Assembly: GCA_947561585.1 (NCBI GenBank)
Contig: CANNZV010000858.1
Coordinates: 1 to 64,000, forward strand
Direction: 5' to 3'
DNA: 64,000 nucleotides
Source of the DNA: Caprella mutica
Lineage: Eukaryota; Arthropoda; Malacostraca; Amphipoda; Caprellidae
Below the pieces are notes generated by a model. That model had not been told where the DNA came from. It saw only the letters and a list, made by a program, of their open reading frames with translations, and did not search any database. The number at the start of each line of letters is the position of its first letter. Within the stretch, counting starts at the first letter, position 1. The position numbers and the translations under genes are program-made. Of the stretch, positions 1 through 11,596 are shown piece after piece.

Positions 1-689
1 AATAAGGTTATCTATTTAATATTTATTTATTCACTAAATTATTTTTAGCCTACAACATGTCTTGGGGGTTAAAGGGCTAATTGGTTGATTTATTGGTTTA
101 TAACAAAAGTCATATATATAATATATGTATAAATATTCATTTATGTGCCATAAATGAACCAGTTCTATGTGCGTATCTTGAATCCTCTATATTGAAGCAA
201 GCTATCTATGGTGAGAGTAGTTATCGATATAACACATTATTATTATAGCAATTGTTAAAGAGGAGTTCTACTGTAATACGAAACACTAGCTATATATTAT
301 TAGAGGTTATTTAAACTCTGCGTTGAAGGTTTTTTCAGTTTTGAAGCTTTCGAATAGAAAGATTTCTATTCATCAATCAAGGAGGAGGGTGGAAAACCTG
401 GACCTGACAATGAATTTTATGACCAATAGTTGTATGTTGGATACCGTCTTTCTATTTCAGCTATCTAACCTATATTTTATTAATATTGATTAATCTATTA
501 AATATTTAAATAAGAGACGAAAATTAGAGAGGTTTTTGTTACTACCTATATAGCTATTGCTGATTACATTAAATTATTCTCTAGAATAATTATTACTTTA
601 ACTTTCCATATAAATATGTAACAAAAACAAATGTGTTTTACTGTTCTCAAGTGCTTTCTTGTTTCTATGTATGTCCTCTATTCCTATTG

Positions 690-1410
690 CCGTAATGCGC
701 CACTTGTTGCTATATGCGTGTCCTCTTATATGTGTCCCTCTCGATCCTAAGTGTGTCCTCTTGATCCTAAGTGTGTCCTGTTTTTCCTAAGTGTATCCTC
801 TTGATCCTAAGTGTGTCCTGTTTATCCTAAGTGTGTCCTATTTATCCTATGTGTGTACTATTGCTCCTATGTGTATCTTATCAATCCTATGTGTGTCCTG
901 TTGATCAAAAGTGTGTCCTGTTGATCCTAGGTGTGTCCTATTCATCAAAAGTGTGACCTATTGATCAAAAGTGGTCCTGTTGATCCTAAGTGTGTCCTGC
1001 TGTTCCTAAGTGTGTCCTACTGATACTTGTGTGTCCTGTAAATCCTAAGTGTGTCCTTTTACTCCTAGTGTGCCATGTTGATCCTAAGTGTGTACTCTAA
1101 TCCTAGGTGTGTCCTATTAAACCTTTGTGTGTCCTCTTAATCTTGTGTGTGTCCTCTTAATCTTCTGTGTGTCTTCTTGATCCTATGTAAGTGTGTTCTC
1201 AAAATCCAATATGTGTCCTTAAGATCCTAAGTGTGTCCTCTTGATCCTAAGTGTGTTATCTTGATCCTAAATGTGTCTTCTTGTTTCTACGTGTGTCCTC
1301 TTGCTTTTACGTGTGTCTTCTTGATTCTACGTGTGTCCTCTTGATCCTACTTGTGCCCTCTTGCTCCTGTGGGTGTTCTATGAATCCCACATGTGTCCTC
1401 TTTATCATAC
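690..1410 (+). repeat. 20-bp minisatellite, degenerate
   Basis: Tandem units close to CTAAGTGTGTCCTGTTGATC repeat about 35 times with many substitutions and small indels. The same unit is present in reverse orientation at 3640-4015 inside copy 2. It ends abruptly against the reverse transcriptase fragment. Reading frames through it are repeat artefacts. Confidence 0.85.
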
Positions 1411-1647
1411 GTGTGTTAGTAAAGGTAAATTTTCTAATTTGGTCTTTTCTATTTTCTGCATAACTTTTTCTGCTATAACTCCTGAAATTTGTGATCCCAT
1501 CGGTGTGCCCAAAATTTGTTTGTATAGTTTTTCGTTGTATAGAAAAAATGTAGATTCAAGGCAAATTTTAGTCAATGCAATGATGTCTTCTTGTTGTTCC
1601 AGGGATGCATTCAGGGAAGTGTAACTTGTATCTATAGCTTCTCTCAT
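1405..1647 (-). pseudogene. Penelope-like reverse transcriptase fragment
   Basis: An 80-codon open stretch on the reverse strand contains ICLESTFFLYNEKLYKQ followed by GTPMGSQISGVIAEKVM. This matches the Penelope-type RT block in which a Y-x-Q precedes G-x-x-M-G-S-x-x-S-x-x-x-A. Only this central part of the RT palm is present; the catalytic YxDD-type motif, the rest of RT and the GIY-YIG endonuclease are absent. It is truncated at the point where the 20-bp array starts. It is a remnant and is probably not expressed. A related non-LTR RT is less likely given the Y-x-Q-x-x-G-x-x-M-G-S spacing. Confidence 0.7.
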
Positions 1648-1959
1648 AATGGTGAATTTTCTAAATAGGAAATAGGTTTTCTACTACATCAACGCAGAGT
1701 TTAGATAACCTCTATTATTATGGATTTCCCGTTGAGTATGAATCTTTTCAATCAAACTAGCTATATAGTTTACATTAACTCTTTAAGGCCTAAGTTATTT
1801 TATAATGGGAAAAAATGTTTTTTATCACTATTTATTTGTTTATCAGAATGTCATTAGACAATATATATGAAAAAAAAACTGGAAAAAAATATTATTAACA
1901 TCATTACGATTTTAATATTTTATCAATTATGCCAAAAATGGGCACTTTAAATAAAATAA

Positions 1960-3090
1960 ATAACAAATACTGAAGATACAGTTTTCTTTCATGTATCAAT
2001 TTGTTTGTTGAACCTTTTTCTATTATTTTTTAAATTTTCATAAAGATTTATTCATTTTTGAAAATATTATATAACCATTTTATTGATGGGTGGTGAAAAT
2101 GCCTTTGCGCGAATTGTCAGAATAGGGACAATGAAGTAAGTTCAAACGTAAAAAGTATATCTAAAATTAGACAACAATCATTTTAATAAAATAGATTTAT
2201 TTCCAGGTTTTAAAAGCACACAAATAACTATTCCATTCACAAATTATTGACCATAAGGAGAAATGAGTTTAAGTACACAAATGAAGGCCCAAGTTTAAAT
2301 TTTAACAAGGGTCGTTCAGGCCAACCCTACAAAATGAAAGTTAGAGTGATGATTTAATTTGCACAGTGATAAAGTCTGTCAAAATAAGAATCAGGATGGA
2401 TATTCTGATAACCATATTGCCGAATGTTCTGACTAATTACTTCTCCGTTCATATAAAATACAGCTTCTTCTCTCACGATAATATCTTCCACAAAGAACCA
2501 GTTGACAAAATTTCTACAGCGCGAAAATTTTATTTCAAGTTATTGATGTTTGATTTTTGGGGTGGATTTAAAGGTCATGTTTAGTAATTATGTCCATTTC
2601 TCCTAACAGAAACATTTATATTTTCCAAAAAGAAGTTGCTGATCAAAATTGATCTTATTTTCATATCGTACTGTCCTCTTGTGACCTGATAGACCAATGT
2701 TAAAATTTTAATTTGTGCCTTACTTTTTGTACTCAATAACACTTCTCCGGATCAGCAATATTTTATAGAAGCATTCATTTAATCGAATGCTTTTAAAACA
2801 TGGAAATAAATATGTTTTATTGTGAGATGGTTGTCTAATGAAGATAGTTTTTATGCTTGAAGTTACCGCATTGTCCGTTTTCTGACCATTTGCGCAAAGC
2901 CATTTTCACCACCCATTAATAGAATCGTTATAATATTGACAAAAGTGGATACAACTTCATGAAAATTTAACTGAGTTTGGAAAAAGGTTCAACAAACAAA
3001 ATAAAACTTTAAATAAATTGTGCCTTGAGTAGTTGTTGAAATATACTAATTTAAAGTTGGTACACTTTTTTCTGGGACACCCTGTATATG
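1960..3090. mobile_element. Tc1/IS630-like element remnant with long inverted repeats
   Basis: About 180 bp at 1960-2150 is the inverted complement of 2850-3040 at moderate identity; both include a ttcaccacccat block and a ttcaacaaacaaa block. The right end finishes in tttctgggacaccctgtat at about 3067-3087, an end sequence often seen in insect repeats. Between the arms is a decayed transposase piece on the reverse strand. Further copies of the arm occur at 4640-4820 and 24690-24935. No target duplication could be assigned. Confidence 0.5.
2386..2516 (-). pseudogene. fragment of DDE transposase (Tc1/mariner-IS630 type)
   Basis: Read on the reverse strand, this stretch translates to ...EEAVFYMNGEVISQNIRQYG... 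It resembles the catalytic-core signature DEAHFxLNGxVNxQNxRxW of IS630/Tc1-type insect transposases. The expected first residue of the motif (D) is replaced by E, and the flanking sequence is not open. It lies centrally between the long inverted repeats, as a transposase should. Only about 40 residues are recognisable. Confidence 0.45.
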
Positions 3091-3639
3091 ACAAAGGACT
3101 TTTTCACACGAGAATCTTATCTGATCTTCATAATTGAATGGGTGAAGGGATAGATAGATAGTACTTTTTCTTCACAATGCTCATTTATGTTTTACAAAAT
3201 GATGATAAATAGCACAAGTCAATTATCAAGAGACATAGCCTGAATGCAAATACATTTTTTTAAATGGGCAAAAAAAATTGTGTGTAATTGTTAATTTTAG
3301 TTAGAAAAGTGTCTTAACCCTAGTAACCTAGCCACTAAAAGTTTGATTGAAAAGATTCAAACTCAACGGGAAATCCATGATATTAGAGGTTATTCAAACT
3401 CTGCGTTGAAGGTTTTTTTTAGATATCAAGCTGTCGAATAGAAAGATTTCTATTCATCATCAGGAGAAGGGTAGAAAAACCTGGACCTGACAATGAATTT
3501 TATGACCAATGTTTGTATGTTGGATACCGTCTTGCTATTTAAGCTATATATCCTATAGTTCATTAATTATTATTAATTAACTTTCTATTTAACATTGACA
3601 TATGAGACAAAGAATATTAAGATATGAGACAATAGGACA

Positions 3640-4015
3640 CACTTATGATTAATAGGACACACGTAGGATCAACAGGGCACCCATAGTATCAACAGGAAAC
3701 CCATAGTATCATAAGGACACCCATAGTATCAACAGGACACACTTAGGATCATCAGGACACCCTTAGGATCATCAGAACACACTTAGGATTATCAGGACAC
3801 ACTTAGGATCATCAGGACACCCATAGTATCAACAGGACACCCATAGTATCAACAGGACACACTTATGATCAATAGGACACACTTAGGATCAACAGGACAC
3901 ACTTAAGATCTACAGGAAACACTTAGGATCAACAGGACACACATTAGATGAACAGGACACACTTCTGATCAACAAGACACACTTAAGATCAAGAGGACAC
4001 ACATATGGATCTAGA
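3640..4015 (-). repeat. 20-bp minisatellite inside copy 2
   Basis: About 19 units close to GATCAACAGGACACACTTAG. This is the reverse complement of the array at 690-1410. Variants with ccatagtatc in place of cttaggatc alternate in blocks, which suggests array expansion after insertion. Confidence 0.85.
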
Positions 4016-4335
4016 AGACACACGTATAGCAACAAATAACGCATAGGAATTGAGAAGATACATAGGAATAGAGAACATACATAGAAACAAGGAGATAAAA
4101 CACACTTGATTTTGTAACAGATATATAGAAAGTAAAAATATTCTAGAGAATTAATGTAGAAAGCAATAGCTGAGTTAGTAACAAATTTTCTAATTCATTG
4201 TCTCATATCTCAATATGAAATAGAAAGTTAATTAATATTAATAAACTTTAGTATATATATCTTAAATAGAAAGATGGTATCCAACATACAACCATTGGTC
4301 ATAAAATTCATTGTCAGGTCCAGGTTTTTCCACCC

Positions 4336-4385
4336 TTCTCCTGATGATGAATAGAAATCTTTCTATTCGAAATCTTGATATCTGA
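4336..4385 (+). ncRNA. hammerhead-ribozyme-like motif in the terminal repeat (speculative)
   Basis: The plus strand reads CTGATGA at 4341-4347, then a perfect 9-bp hairpin (GAATAGAAA / TTTCTATTC) closed by a short loop, then GAAA at 4369-4372. This is the box 1, stem II, box 2 order of a hammerhead ribozyme, and such ribozymes are known in Penelope-like terminal repeats. Against it, one extra T lies between box 1 and stem II. A convincing stem I and cleavage triplet are not clear (GATA or ATATC are the candidates). Other copies alter box 1 (1 and 52497 copies) or GAAA (3346 copy). Confidence 0.25.
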
Positions 4386-4444
4386 AAAAATCTTCAACGC
4401 ATAGTTTAAATAACCTCCAATATCACTAAAAGTTTGCTCGGTAA

Positions 4445-5000
4445 CCTAGGGACTGGTCCACGCGCGCCAGTCCTCACTAAAACTGTTATAAAATCTCAAC
4501 AAATTCACTTTTCGATATTTTCTCTTCACAAAAACCTTTAATTGATATTTATACATCCATAGGTAGCGCCAAATAATAATTATCCATTTAAAATAAAATT
4601 AACAAGCAAAAATAATAAACAAGTATTTCTTAGGTTTTCAAACTATTCGTACAAAAACGATTTTCACTACCCATCAATAAAATCATTATAACATCAACAA
4701 AAATGAATAAAACTCAATGAAAATTTAATTATGAAGACTAGAGAGATACATGTACCTCTAATAATTTTTTGAAATATACTAACTTAAAGTTTTGTTTCGT
4801 TTTTTTCGATATACCCTGTATATTTGAAGAAATGCTCATAATATGAGTATCTTGCTATCTATCACCTTCTTTGTTGTATAATCGTATGTATTTATGTTGA
4901 AAAGTGAAAGTCATGAAAAGACAGCTTTCCAAATCGGTTTGAAAATAAAATTATTAATATTTTTTCATGAGGACTGGTGCGCCTGGACCAGTCCCTAGGG
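4445..5000. mobile_element. piggyBac-like MITE
   Basis: The terminal inverted repeats (about 32 bp) begin CCTAGGGACTGGTCCA on the left. On the right, the reverse complement is CCCTAGGGACTGGTCCA followed by a nearly identical GCGC block. The right end abuts TTAA (5001-5004) and the left abuts GTAA (4441-4444), probably a mutated TTAA. A CCCT... terminus at TTAA is the piggyBac signature. There is no coding sequence. The interior contains a copy of the arm sequence seen at 2850-3090. Confidence 0.55.
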
Positions 5001-5524
5001 TTAACACGTTCCCCGCGTATCCCAATAACAGAAGTATGACCTCACCGCGGAATTCTTATTTTTTGGTTTCAGATTTTAGCGTCGTTGATTTAAATTGAAA
5101 CATATATCGTACAAATAAAATTTGGGCGATAGGTAAACTATACTAAAAAAAATTATAAAAAAAATATTATCTTTAATTTGAGTTTCAATATATAATTGTG
5201 TATATTTTGAAGGAGAATCAAACGGGATCTACATTGAAGACCAGTGTAGCAGCAGAACTTTATTTGTTCAATTTACACAATTTAAACTTTATTAAATGAT
5301 TAATTCATACTTAAACTTCTAAAGATACTCTTTAATCCATCGTTTGATCTGTCTATTTTTTTGTATGTTCGCCTTAGCTTATTCCTTTGATCTTGACTTA
5401 GCGTAACCTATTCTTATAATTTATTAACTTTTAAACTAATGAAATGTTGTTCGGTTACCAGAAAAAAAACATTTTTCCTTTAAATCAGTATCATTTATTA
5501 TCATACCCTCTGTAAATGAAATCC

Positions 5525-5650
5525 AGTATTATTCGGTGAAACTTTCCAAAGTGGAATTTTCCAGCTGTATAATATTGCATGGTGCAACTTTCCAGCGGTG
5601 GAACATTCATGATGAAACTTTCCGTGGTGGAATTTTCCATGGGGTAATTT
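5525..5650 (-). repeat. degenerate array of GGTGGAA-TTTCCA units
   Basis: About eight diverged 14-18-bp units of the type ggtgaaactttcc and gtggaattttcc lie head to tail. They resemble the unit skeleton of the foldback arrays, but no inverted partner was found, so this may be a single decayed arm. Confidence 0.45.
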
Positions 5651-5762
5651 ATCTAGAATCCCCTTCCCTGTATAACAAACCTGATCAATTCTGATTATCA
5701 CAATTATAAAGGTATTATGTTAGATATTTAAAAAAATCGAGAATAGGTTATATATTAAACAG

Positions 5763-6924
5763 GGTGTCCGGAAAAGTGCCAGGTGGAAAACTGCCAGGCG
5801 GAAAACTGCCAAAGCGAAAAACAGCCAGGCGGAAAACTGTCAGGCGGAAAACTGCCAGTCACTTACTGAATTTAATGACATTAGTCAGTAATAACATTTT
5901 GATTTATAAAAAACGACGTTCGCTCTTTATAATTAAAAGGAGTTAAGGGAACATTCATTTTAACTTAGTATACAAAACAAAAAAATAGTTTTTCTTATTA
6001 GAAAAATACATAAAATATATTATTATATTAATATTACTGTAAAAAATAAAACACATGATATATATTAAAAAATATAACCTTTCTTAGAAAATACTAAAAC
6101 AAGAAGAAACAAAGAAATTATTGTGTTAGGGACAAAGTAAAATTTCTTTGTTTACACGTCGAATCTTTATATTATCATTTCATAACGGGTTTAGTGTCTA
6201 ATTATTTTTGTTTATAATTTAATAATTAAACAAACCTTCAAGCTTGAAATTCACTTGTACTCATTATAAAACAAATTCGATCGATGTTTGTGAAATATTT
6301 AGAATTTGCAACACAACATCTATGATTATCAAAACTTCACTCGATCGGATTGGATTGCATATTAATCAATAATACTTTATATATATATATATAAATGAAA
6401 ATTGTAAAAATGAAAGTGTAAATGTATAAATATTGAAAATGCATATAAGTGATGTAACATACACTTAATTTATAATATACAAGATATAAATTATAAATCT
6501 TATAAACATATAAAATCCTAAATAGATAAATAAATATATACATGTTTTAAAATGTAAATGAATAATCAAATAAGTTAAAATTGGTAATTATAATCTATTT
6601 GTGTGTACTGAATTTGGTTTGCTGTATGTTTAATAAAGTAGCTTTGTTGAAATGCTATTTTCCATTGAATAATAAGTAATCCAATATCTATATACTTTAG
6701 TTATAACTGTAAAAAATTAATGTTTCCTTAATCACTTGACTAATGGCTAGCGCTGTTTTTTATGAATTAAAATGTTCTTAGAATGTGTTTATCAAAAGTC
6801 AAAAAATACTTAAATGTCCAATAAGTGACTGGCAGTTTTCCGCTTGGCAGTTTTCCACCTGGCAGTTTTCCGCTTCGACAGTTTTCCGCCTGGCAGTTTT
6901 CCGCCTGGCAGCTTTCCGTGTACC
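5763..6924. mobile_element. minisatellite-ended foldback element, GGCGGAAAACTGCCA family
   Basis: The exact 9-bp direct repeat ATTAAACAG lies at 5754-5762 and 6925-6933. The outer ends are GGTGTCCGGAAAA on the left and GGTACACGGAAAG (reverse complement) on the right. Each arm starts with five to seven 15-bp units of the type GGCGGAAAACTGCCA (5763-5855 and 6832-6924, inverted). The inverted sequence continues inwards for about 100 bp, including a cagtcactta block next to both arrays. The centre (about 5950-6730) is AT-rich and non-coding. It has the architecture of Foldback/MuDR-type transposons, with no transposase. Confidence 0.75.
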
Positions 6925-7049
6925 ATTAAACAGAATGCATGGACTTCGTTCACTTACGATGAATATATAAGAACTACTCGTATTCAACATATATATTTTC
7001 TAAAATCTGATATGAATTTCAAAGATTGAATTGACGCAAGATTATAACA

Positions 7050-7946
7050 AACCTTACAAATTCTCAACTTTCTTCAACAAAAATTATTGCTTGCATCTGA
7101 GACAATTTTCAAATTCATTCCGATACCATACTATACACAATTTTAAAATGAGTAATCTACTTCACATACAGTAAAACTCCTGAGTTATGAAGTTTTTAGG
7201 TATGAATCACTCAAGTTATGAAGGACCTGATTATTAGTTTTCTTTGTTTAAATCATAGAAAACGATAGTCCTTGAGGTATCACTATACCATTTCTAGTCA
7301 AGTTGGCAGATGTGAATAATGAATTGACACAAGTAAAAGTGATATTGCAGAAGTGAAAATGAAAAATGCAGGTATTACAAGCAATTACAATATTGAACTT
7401 TTTTATGAAAATTACATCAATATAATAGTGGGTTTTTGCAATCATATCCACCAGACACTACCATATTATAAGATAATACTCTATTATTATAATACCCAAT
7501 CATAGGATATACTATCTATAATTGTGTATTATCCATTAATAGGGTATTATATATGAAAATATAAATCAGGAAGATAAAGAATTTAGTATAAAATTTATGT
7601 TACCAATAAATTGGTTATAATGAGAATAAACTATGTTTTCTGTTTTGTTTGAGATTGAAGAGATTAAAAGATAAGATTTTAAAGATGTTAATGATTTAAA
7701 TTTAGGCATATATCCCTACTATCGTGATATATTAATTTTCGTACAATAATGAATTGCTATATTGATTTCCCACAACATTTACCTAATATTTTGTTTCATC
7801 ACCCCAATTTTGTATAAAATAATAATAATGTTTGTCATAGTTAACCCTCTATGACCAAAATACTCTTTGATTTCAATCATAGAAAATTATCACTGCACAC
7901 AAGTTATGAAGTGGCCTTCAGTTATGCAAAAACAATTACTTCATAT
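7050..7946. other. AT-rich intergenic, no gene seen
   Basis: No coding signature was found. A short motif, agttatgaag, recurs at about 7184, 7215 and 7904, and an interrupted inverted pair of ATTATAATA-type words lies at 7460-7560. Confidence 0.5.
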
Positions 7947-8088
7947 GGGTGCGTTCACACTACAAGCGGAGCGGCGCGGCGCGCTCGAAAAATTAATGTA
8001 TATTTGACGCTAGCAGCACCGCTAGCGTCAAATATACATTAATTTTTCGAGCACGCCGCGCCGCTCCGCTTGTAGTGTGAACGCACCC
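7947..8088. mobile_element. 142-bp near-perfect palindrome (MITE-like)
   Basis: The two 68-bp arms (7947-8014 and 8021-8088) are inverted complements with a single mismatch, separated by the 6-nt loop AGCACC. The ends read GGGTGCGTTCACACTACAAG, and the outer 30 bp are very GC-rich compared with the surroundings. It is non-coding. Such GGGTGCGTTCACAC-ended hairpins look like small DNA-transposon derivatives. No clear target duplication is visible. Confidence 0.7.
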
Positions 8089-8099
8089 TAACTCTGGAG

Positions 8100-9215
8100 T
8101 TTCACTGTACAATAATTTAACATAAACATATTACTAGATATGAGAATAATGCACGTGTATGAGCGTCATTTTTATTCCTATAGCACCAAGAAACCGATTG
8201 CGATAACTGATCAAAGGTTATAATTATCTCTAACATTAAACTGCCTATTAAATTCTCAATTAATATTATCATTGATACAGCAGCTACTGCAGCTGGATCA
8301 ACTCTAGAGTCTAGACTCTAGACCAATATAAGGGTACATCTTTCACGGTAAGGTATTAAAAAAATTAAAGTTATAACCTAACAAATCAACTTAAATCATC
8401 ACGGTAATTTGTAACTCAGTGGAAAATGTATTACAAATACTTTGCAACTGTTAAGTTTTCGCATAAACTATATGTATAGTACAACTCCTCTATAATGAAA
8501 TCCTGTATAGTGAATCATCCTGATTAGTGCTAAAGTCTATTTAAACCTCAATTGGTAGATTTGACTCTACGAAACCAATATTGGTGGGGGAAATAAATAC
8601 CATGCTCAACCAAATATTTTTAAGTTTGTTCAGACATCGATTGTGGCAGAGAGAATACGACTTCCCACCCCTGTTTAGGTACTATAAGCTGCACCTGGCG
8701 GAATAACCAAATTCCATTCCCTCTATGACTTCAATAAATGGGAGAAATGAAAGCTATAGAAAGGAACTGAAATTTATTTATTATCGAAGAGAGATTTAGA
8801 ATTTTATATCAATTGGGTAAAGACATGAAACAAAATAGAATACGTAATACAACTATCGAAAATTGGCCCTAAGAAAAGTAAGGTGGACGCAAAGCATAGA
8901 AAAAATATAACTAAATAATAATAAAGCTTTTTGTAAATTCTAAATACAAGACTATAAATGAATAAAAAAACTGATAGAAAATTAACTAAATGATAAAATG
9001 AAACTTTTCAGTTAAGTTAAATAAATAATGCAGTCAAATGAAGGACGAAATATAGTAATTAGTCAAATAGACAGGGTCAGTCAAGCAGTCAAAATAAATA
9101 AAAAGTATAACTGAATATAAAGAAGTCATGAGCATAAACGAAATAAACAAAATTTGTGTAAATATACAGGGATAGGAGTTAAATTAGTACTAAACTCTAG
9201 ACAGGAAGTGGGGCA
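8100..9215. other. AT-rich stretch without recognisable genes
   Basis: There are stop codons in all frames, and no long repeats or exon-like blocks. It ends in an 11-bp G run at about 9220 that abuts the satellite array. Confidence 0.5.
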
Positions 9216-9230
9216 CTGGGGGGGGGGGTA

Positions 9231-9515
9231 AATTCATCGCATGGTAAATTCATCGCATGGTAAATTCATTGCATGGTAAATTCATCGCATGGTAAATTCA
9301 TCGCATAGTAAATTCATCGCATGGTAAATTCATCGCATAGTAAATTCATCGCATAGTAAATTCATCGCATAGTAAATTCATCGCATAGTAAATATATCGC
9401 ATGGTAAATTCTTCGCACGTTAAATTCATCGCTCGATAAATTCATCGCACGGTAAATTCATCACTCGGTAAATTCATCGCATGGTAAATTCATCGCAGGG
9501 CAAATTCATCGCATC
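9231..9515 (+). repeat. 16-bp satellite array, left member of an inverted pair
   Basis: About 18 units of TAAATTCATCGCATGG, with variants. The same unit in reverse complement forms the much longer array at 18838-19850. The two face each other across the BEL/Pao insertion, which suggests they are the arms of one foldback element that was later interrupted. Confidence 0.85.
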
Positions 9516-10102
9516 GTGCATTATCAAATTTAATGGATTAACTTATATAAACTCTTTGCAAATCATTGCCGAACTTATTTTACTTTTCGCTGGATTAGGG
9601 AAATTTGTTTGTGCGAATCTGTGATGATAGTTGACTTTATATAATTGAATTTTCAGTAATAGAAAGTGAAATAATTTTAAAGTGTAAATAATACAATATA
9701 CATTATTTTTTTTTTAATTTTGCAAATTTTTCTTTAAATTAAATTTAATATTATTTTTTCAAATTACGTATTTGTTTAGCTACCCATAGTTTAAACAACA
9801 ACATAAATGTAAATGTTACACCTGTTTGAAAATATACCACAAATTCAATGTTACAATAATGTCTATATAAAATTATAATCAACAAAGCATGTGAACCGGG
9901 TTTTCTGATTTTTTATGAGGTAGGTATTGTTGAAAATTTATATATCTGAAAGAAATTTAGATTCAGATTTTAGATGTATTTTTTGCAATGTAACGATAAA
10001 ATTAAACTTTTAATATAGATTTTTAATATTAACGTTTTGTTTGAAGTTATAATGTCTTATTATGAAAATATCCCATCTTAAACTTTTCCTTTTTGTAACT
10101 TA

Positions 10103-11454
10103 TGTTGATAAAGTTGATTTGAGTCGATAGTAAAGAAAAAATAAAATAGTAATTGGTTAACTTAATGGGGTGTAATGTGCTTGTGTCCCTGTTTTGTTTT
10201 ACCTTGCATTGATCCTCTTTCCTGAGTATTCTTCACAGCAAGGAAGAAACATTCGCCTAGAGAGCAGAAATCATTCTATCTGGTTTATGCTGCCAGACGT
10301 TCGCTAGATGTCATCCAACTAACATCTCTACCTAGAAGCTTCTACCTACCTACATTCATCAACAATATTATGTATCTACATTCTAAAATTCTCTGCTAAA
10401 TTGAATTTGTACATCGCACTATCATGACGAGATAAGGAAGTCCCCGGGCCCGGGGTGAGGAGGAGGATGGTTTGATCACAGGTTACTTGGAGGATAAAAC
10501 TTTCATGGGGAGCTAAAGGTAAATGCTAAGGTTTTAACAAACACTAATAATCATAAGCACTAGCACCCCTAATGTTAAAACTTTAACAAAGAAAGAATTC
10601 AGTAACAGATCCCATACAAATTATATACTTGAAACTATAATATTTCTTTTAAATTAAAATTGACTCAAATTAACCTTTATAAAATTATTACAGTGTGTGC
10701 TGCAAGGACTCTAGGGTGGTGGCAGTAAATGGCAGTAGCTAGAATGTCCTCTATTCTCCTCTTTGCCCATTGGTAATTTAATACGACCATATTTCCAGTA
10801 TATTAATATTAAAACCTTTGTTAAAATTTAAAACTATTAAAATTTAAAACTATTAAAATCAAATCTATTAAAATCAAATCTATTAAAATCAAATCTATTA
10901 AAATCAAATCTATTTAAAATCAAATCTATTTAAAATAGTTTATATTAGATTACTTTATGTTATCTTAAATTAAATTTACTTTCTATATTCTATATTAAAT
11001 TCTATATTAAATTTCTTATATATTCTATATTAAATTCTATATTAAATTTCTTCTATATTCTATATTAAATTCTATATTGGATTTCTTCTATATTCTATAT
11101 TAAATTCTATATTAGATTTCTTCTATATTCTATATTAAATTCTATATCAAATTTCTTCTATATTCTATATTAAATTCTATATCAAATTTCTTCTATATTC
11201 TACATTAAATTCTTTATTAAATTTATTCTATATTAAATCTCCATTATTTTTAATCTGCAGTTTCAAGTTCTGGAAACAGCTCTGGGAGGTGTTTTGGCCA
11301 TAAGAAGAACAATATTTTAACCACTTCCATTTTTTATAGTATAATGCACCTTATTTACGTTACTAGGCATTTCACAAATAAAACTCATTCAAAATGATCT
11401 TCTTTTGTTCACCCAGAATAATTATTTATTTAATTTAGCTGATTATTTCTCAGA
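10103..11454 (+). repeat. 5' LTR of the BEL/Pao element
   Basis: 1352 bp, beginning TGTTGATAAAG and ending TTTCTCAGA. The end is placed where the two LTR copies diverge and where the ACTTA duplication fits. It contains a 15-bp tandem block (ATTAAAATCAAATCT, about 10850-10925) and a 35-bp tandem block (about 10975-11230) with one unit more than the 3' LTR. Confidence 0.93.
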
Positions 11455-11472
11455 TGGAACCTCCGGCGGGAC
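11455..11472 (+). promoter_or_regulatory. primer-binding site
   Basis: TGGAACCTCCGGCGGGAC starts directly at the LTR edge. The leading TGG pairs with a tRNA CCA end. I could not assign the tRNA with confidence. Confidence 0.6.
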
Positions 11473-11596
11473 TTGCTGAAATCCTCCAATTGTGATCACC
11501 ATTTTATTTTCTAATCTTCGGGCCCTTCCTTTCCTATTGTATAATATTTCTTTCAGAATATTAGTCAATTAAAAACTAGTTTTTTCATTAAATCGT

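Larger units (their letters stand above)
297..1755. mobile_element. Penelope-like-derived element with inverted ends and internal 20-bp array (copy 1)
   Basis: The element is bounded by a 12-bp direct repeat, ACTAGCTATATA, at 285-296 and 1756-1767, which I read as a target-site duplication. The left end (AGAGGTTATTTAAACTCTGCG-like, through about 450) recurs inverted at the right end (about 1683-1722). The right end carries an extra tail of about 35 bp (to 1755) that also starts copy 2 at 3346. Inside lie a 20-bp minisatellite (about 690-1400) and a reverse-strand Penelope-type reverse transcriptase fragment (1405-1647). Long, variable target duplications and inverted partial terminal repeats are known for Penelope-like elements. 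That this whole unit is one such element is inference from the RT fragment lying within the duplication boundaries. Confidence 0.65.
3346..4423. mobile_element. Penelope-like-derived element with inverted ends and internal 20-bp array (copy 2)
   Basis: A 13-bp direct repeat, CACTAAAAGTTTG, at 3333-3345 and 4424-4436 flanks the unit. About 240-bp ends (3378-3625 and 4185-4423) are inverted complements at high identity. They share the element-1 and 52497-52680 sequence, including the block ending in a TATGTTGGATACC word. The left end adds the same tail as the right end of copy 1. The centre is the 20-bp array in reverse orientation. There is no coding sequence, so it is a non-autonomous derivative. 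Confidence 0.7.

Noticed and set aside
1251..1624. Cys/Leu-rich frames on the plus strand
   Set aside because: They read through the 20-bp minisatellite and antisense to the Penelope RT fragment.
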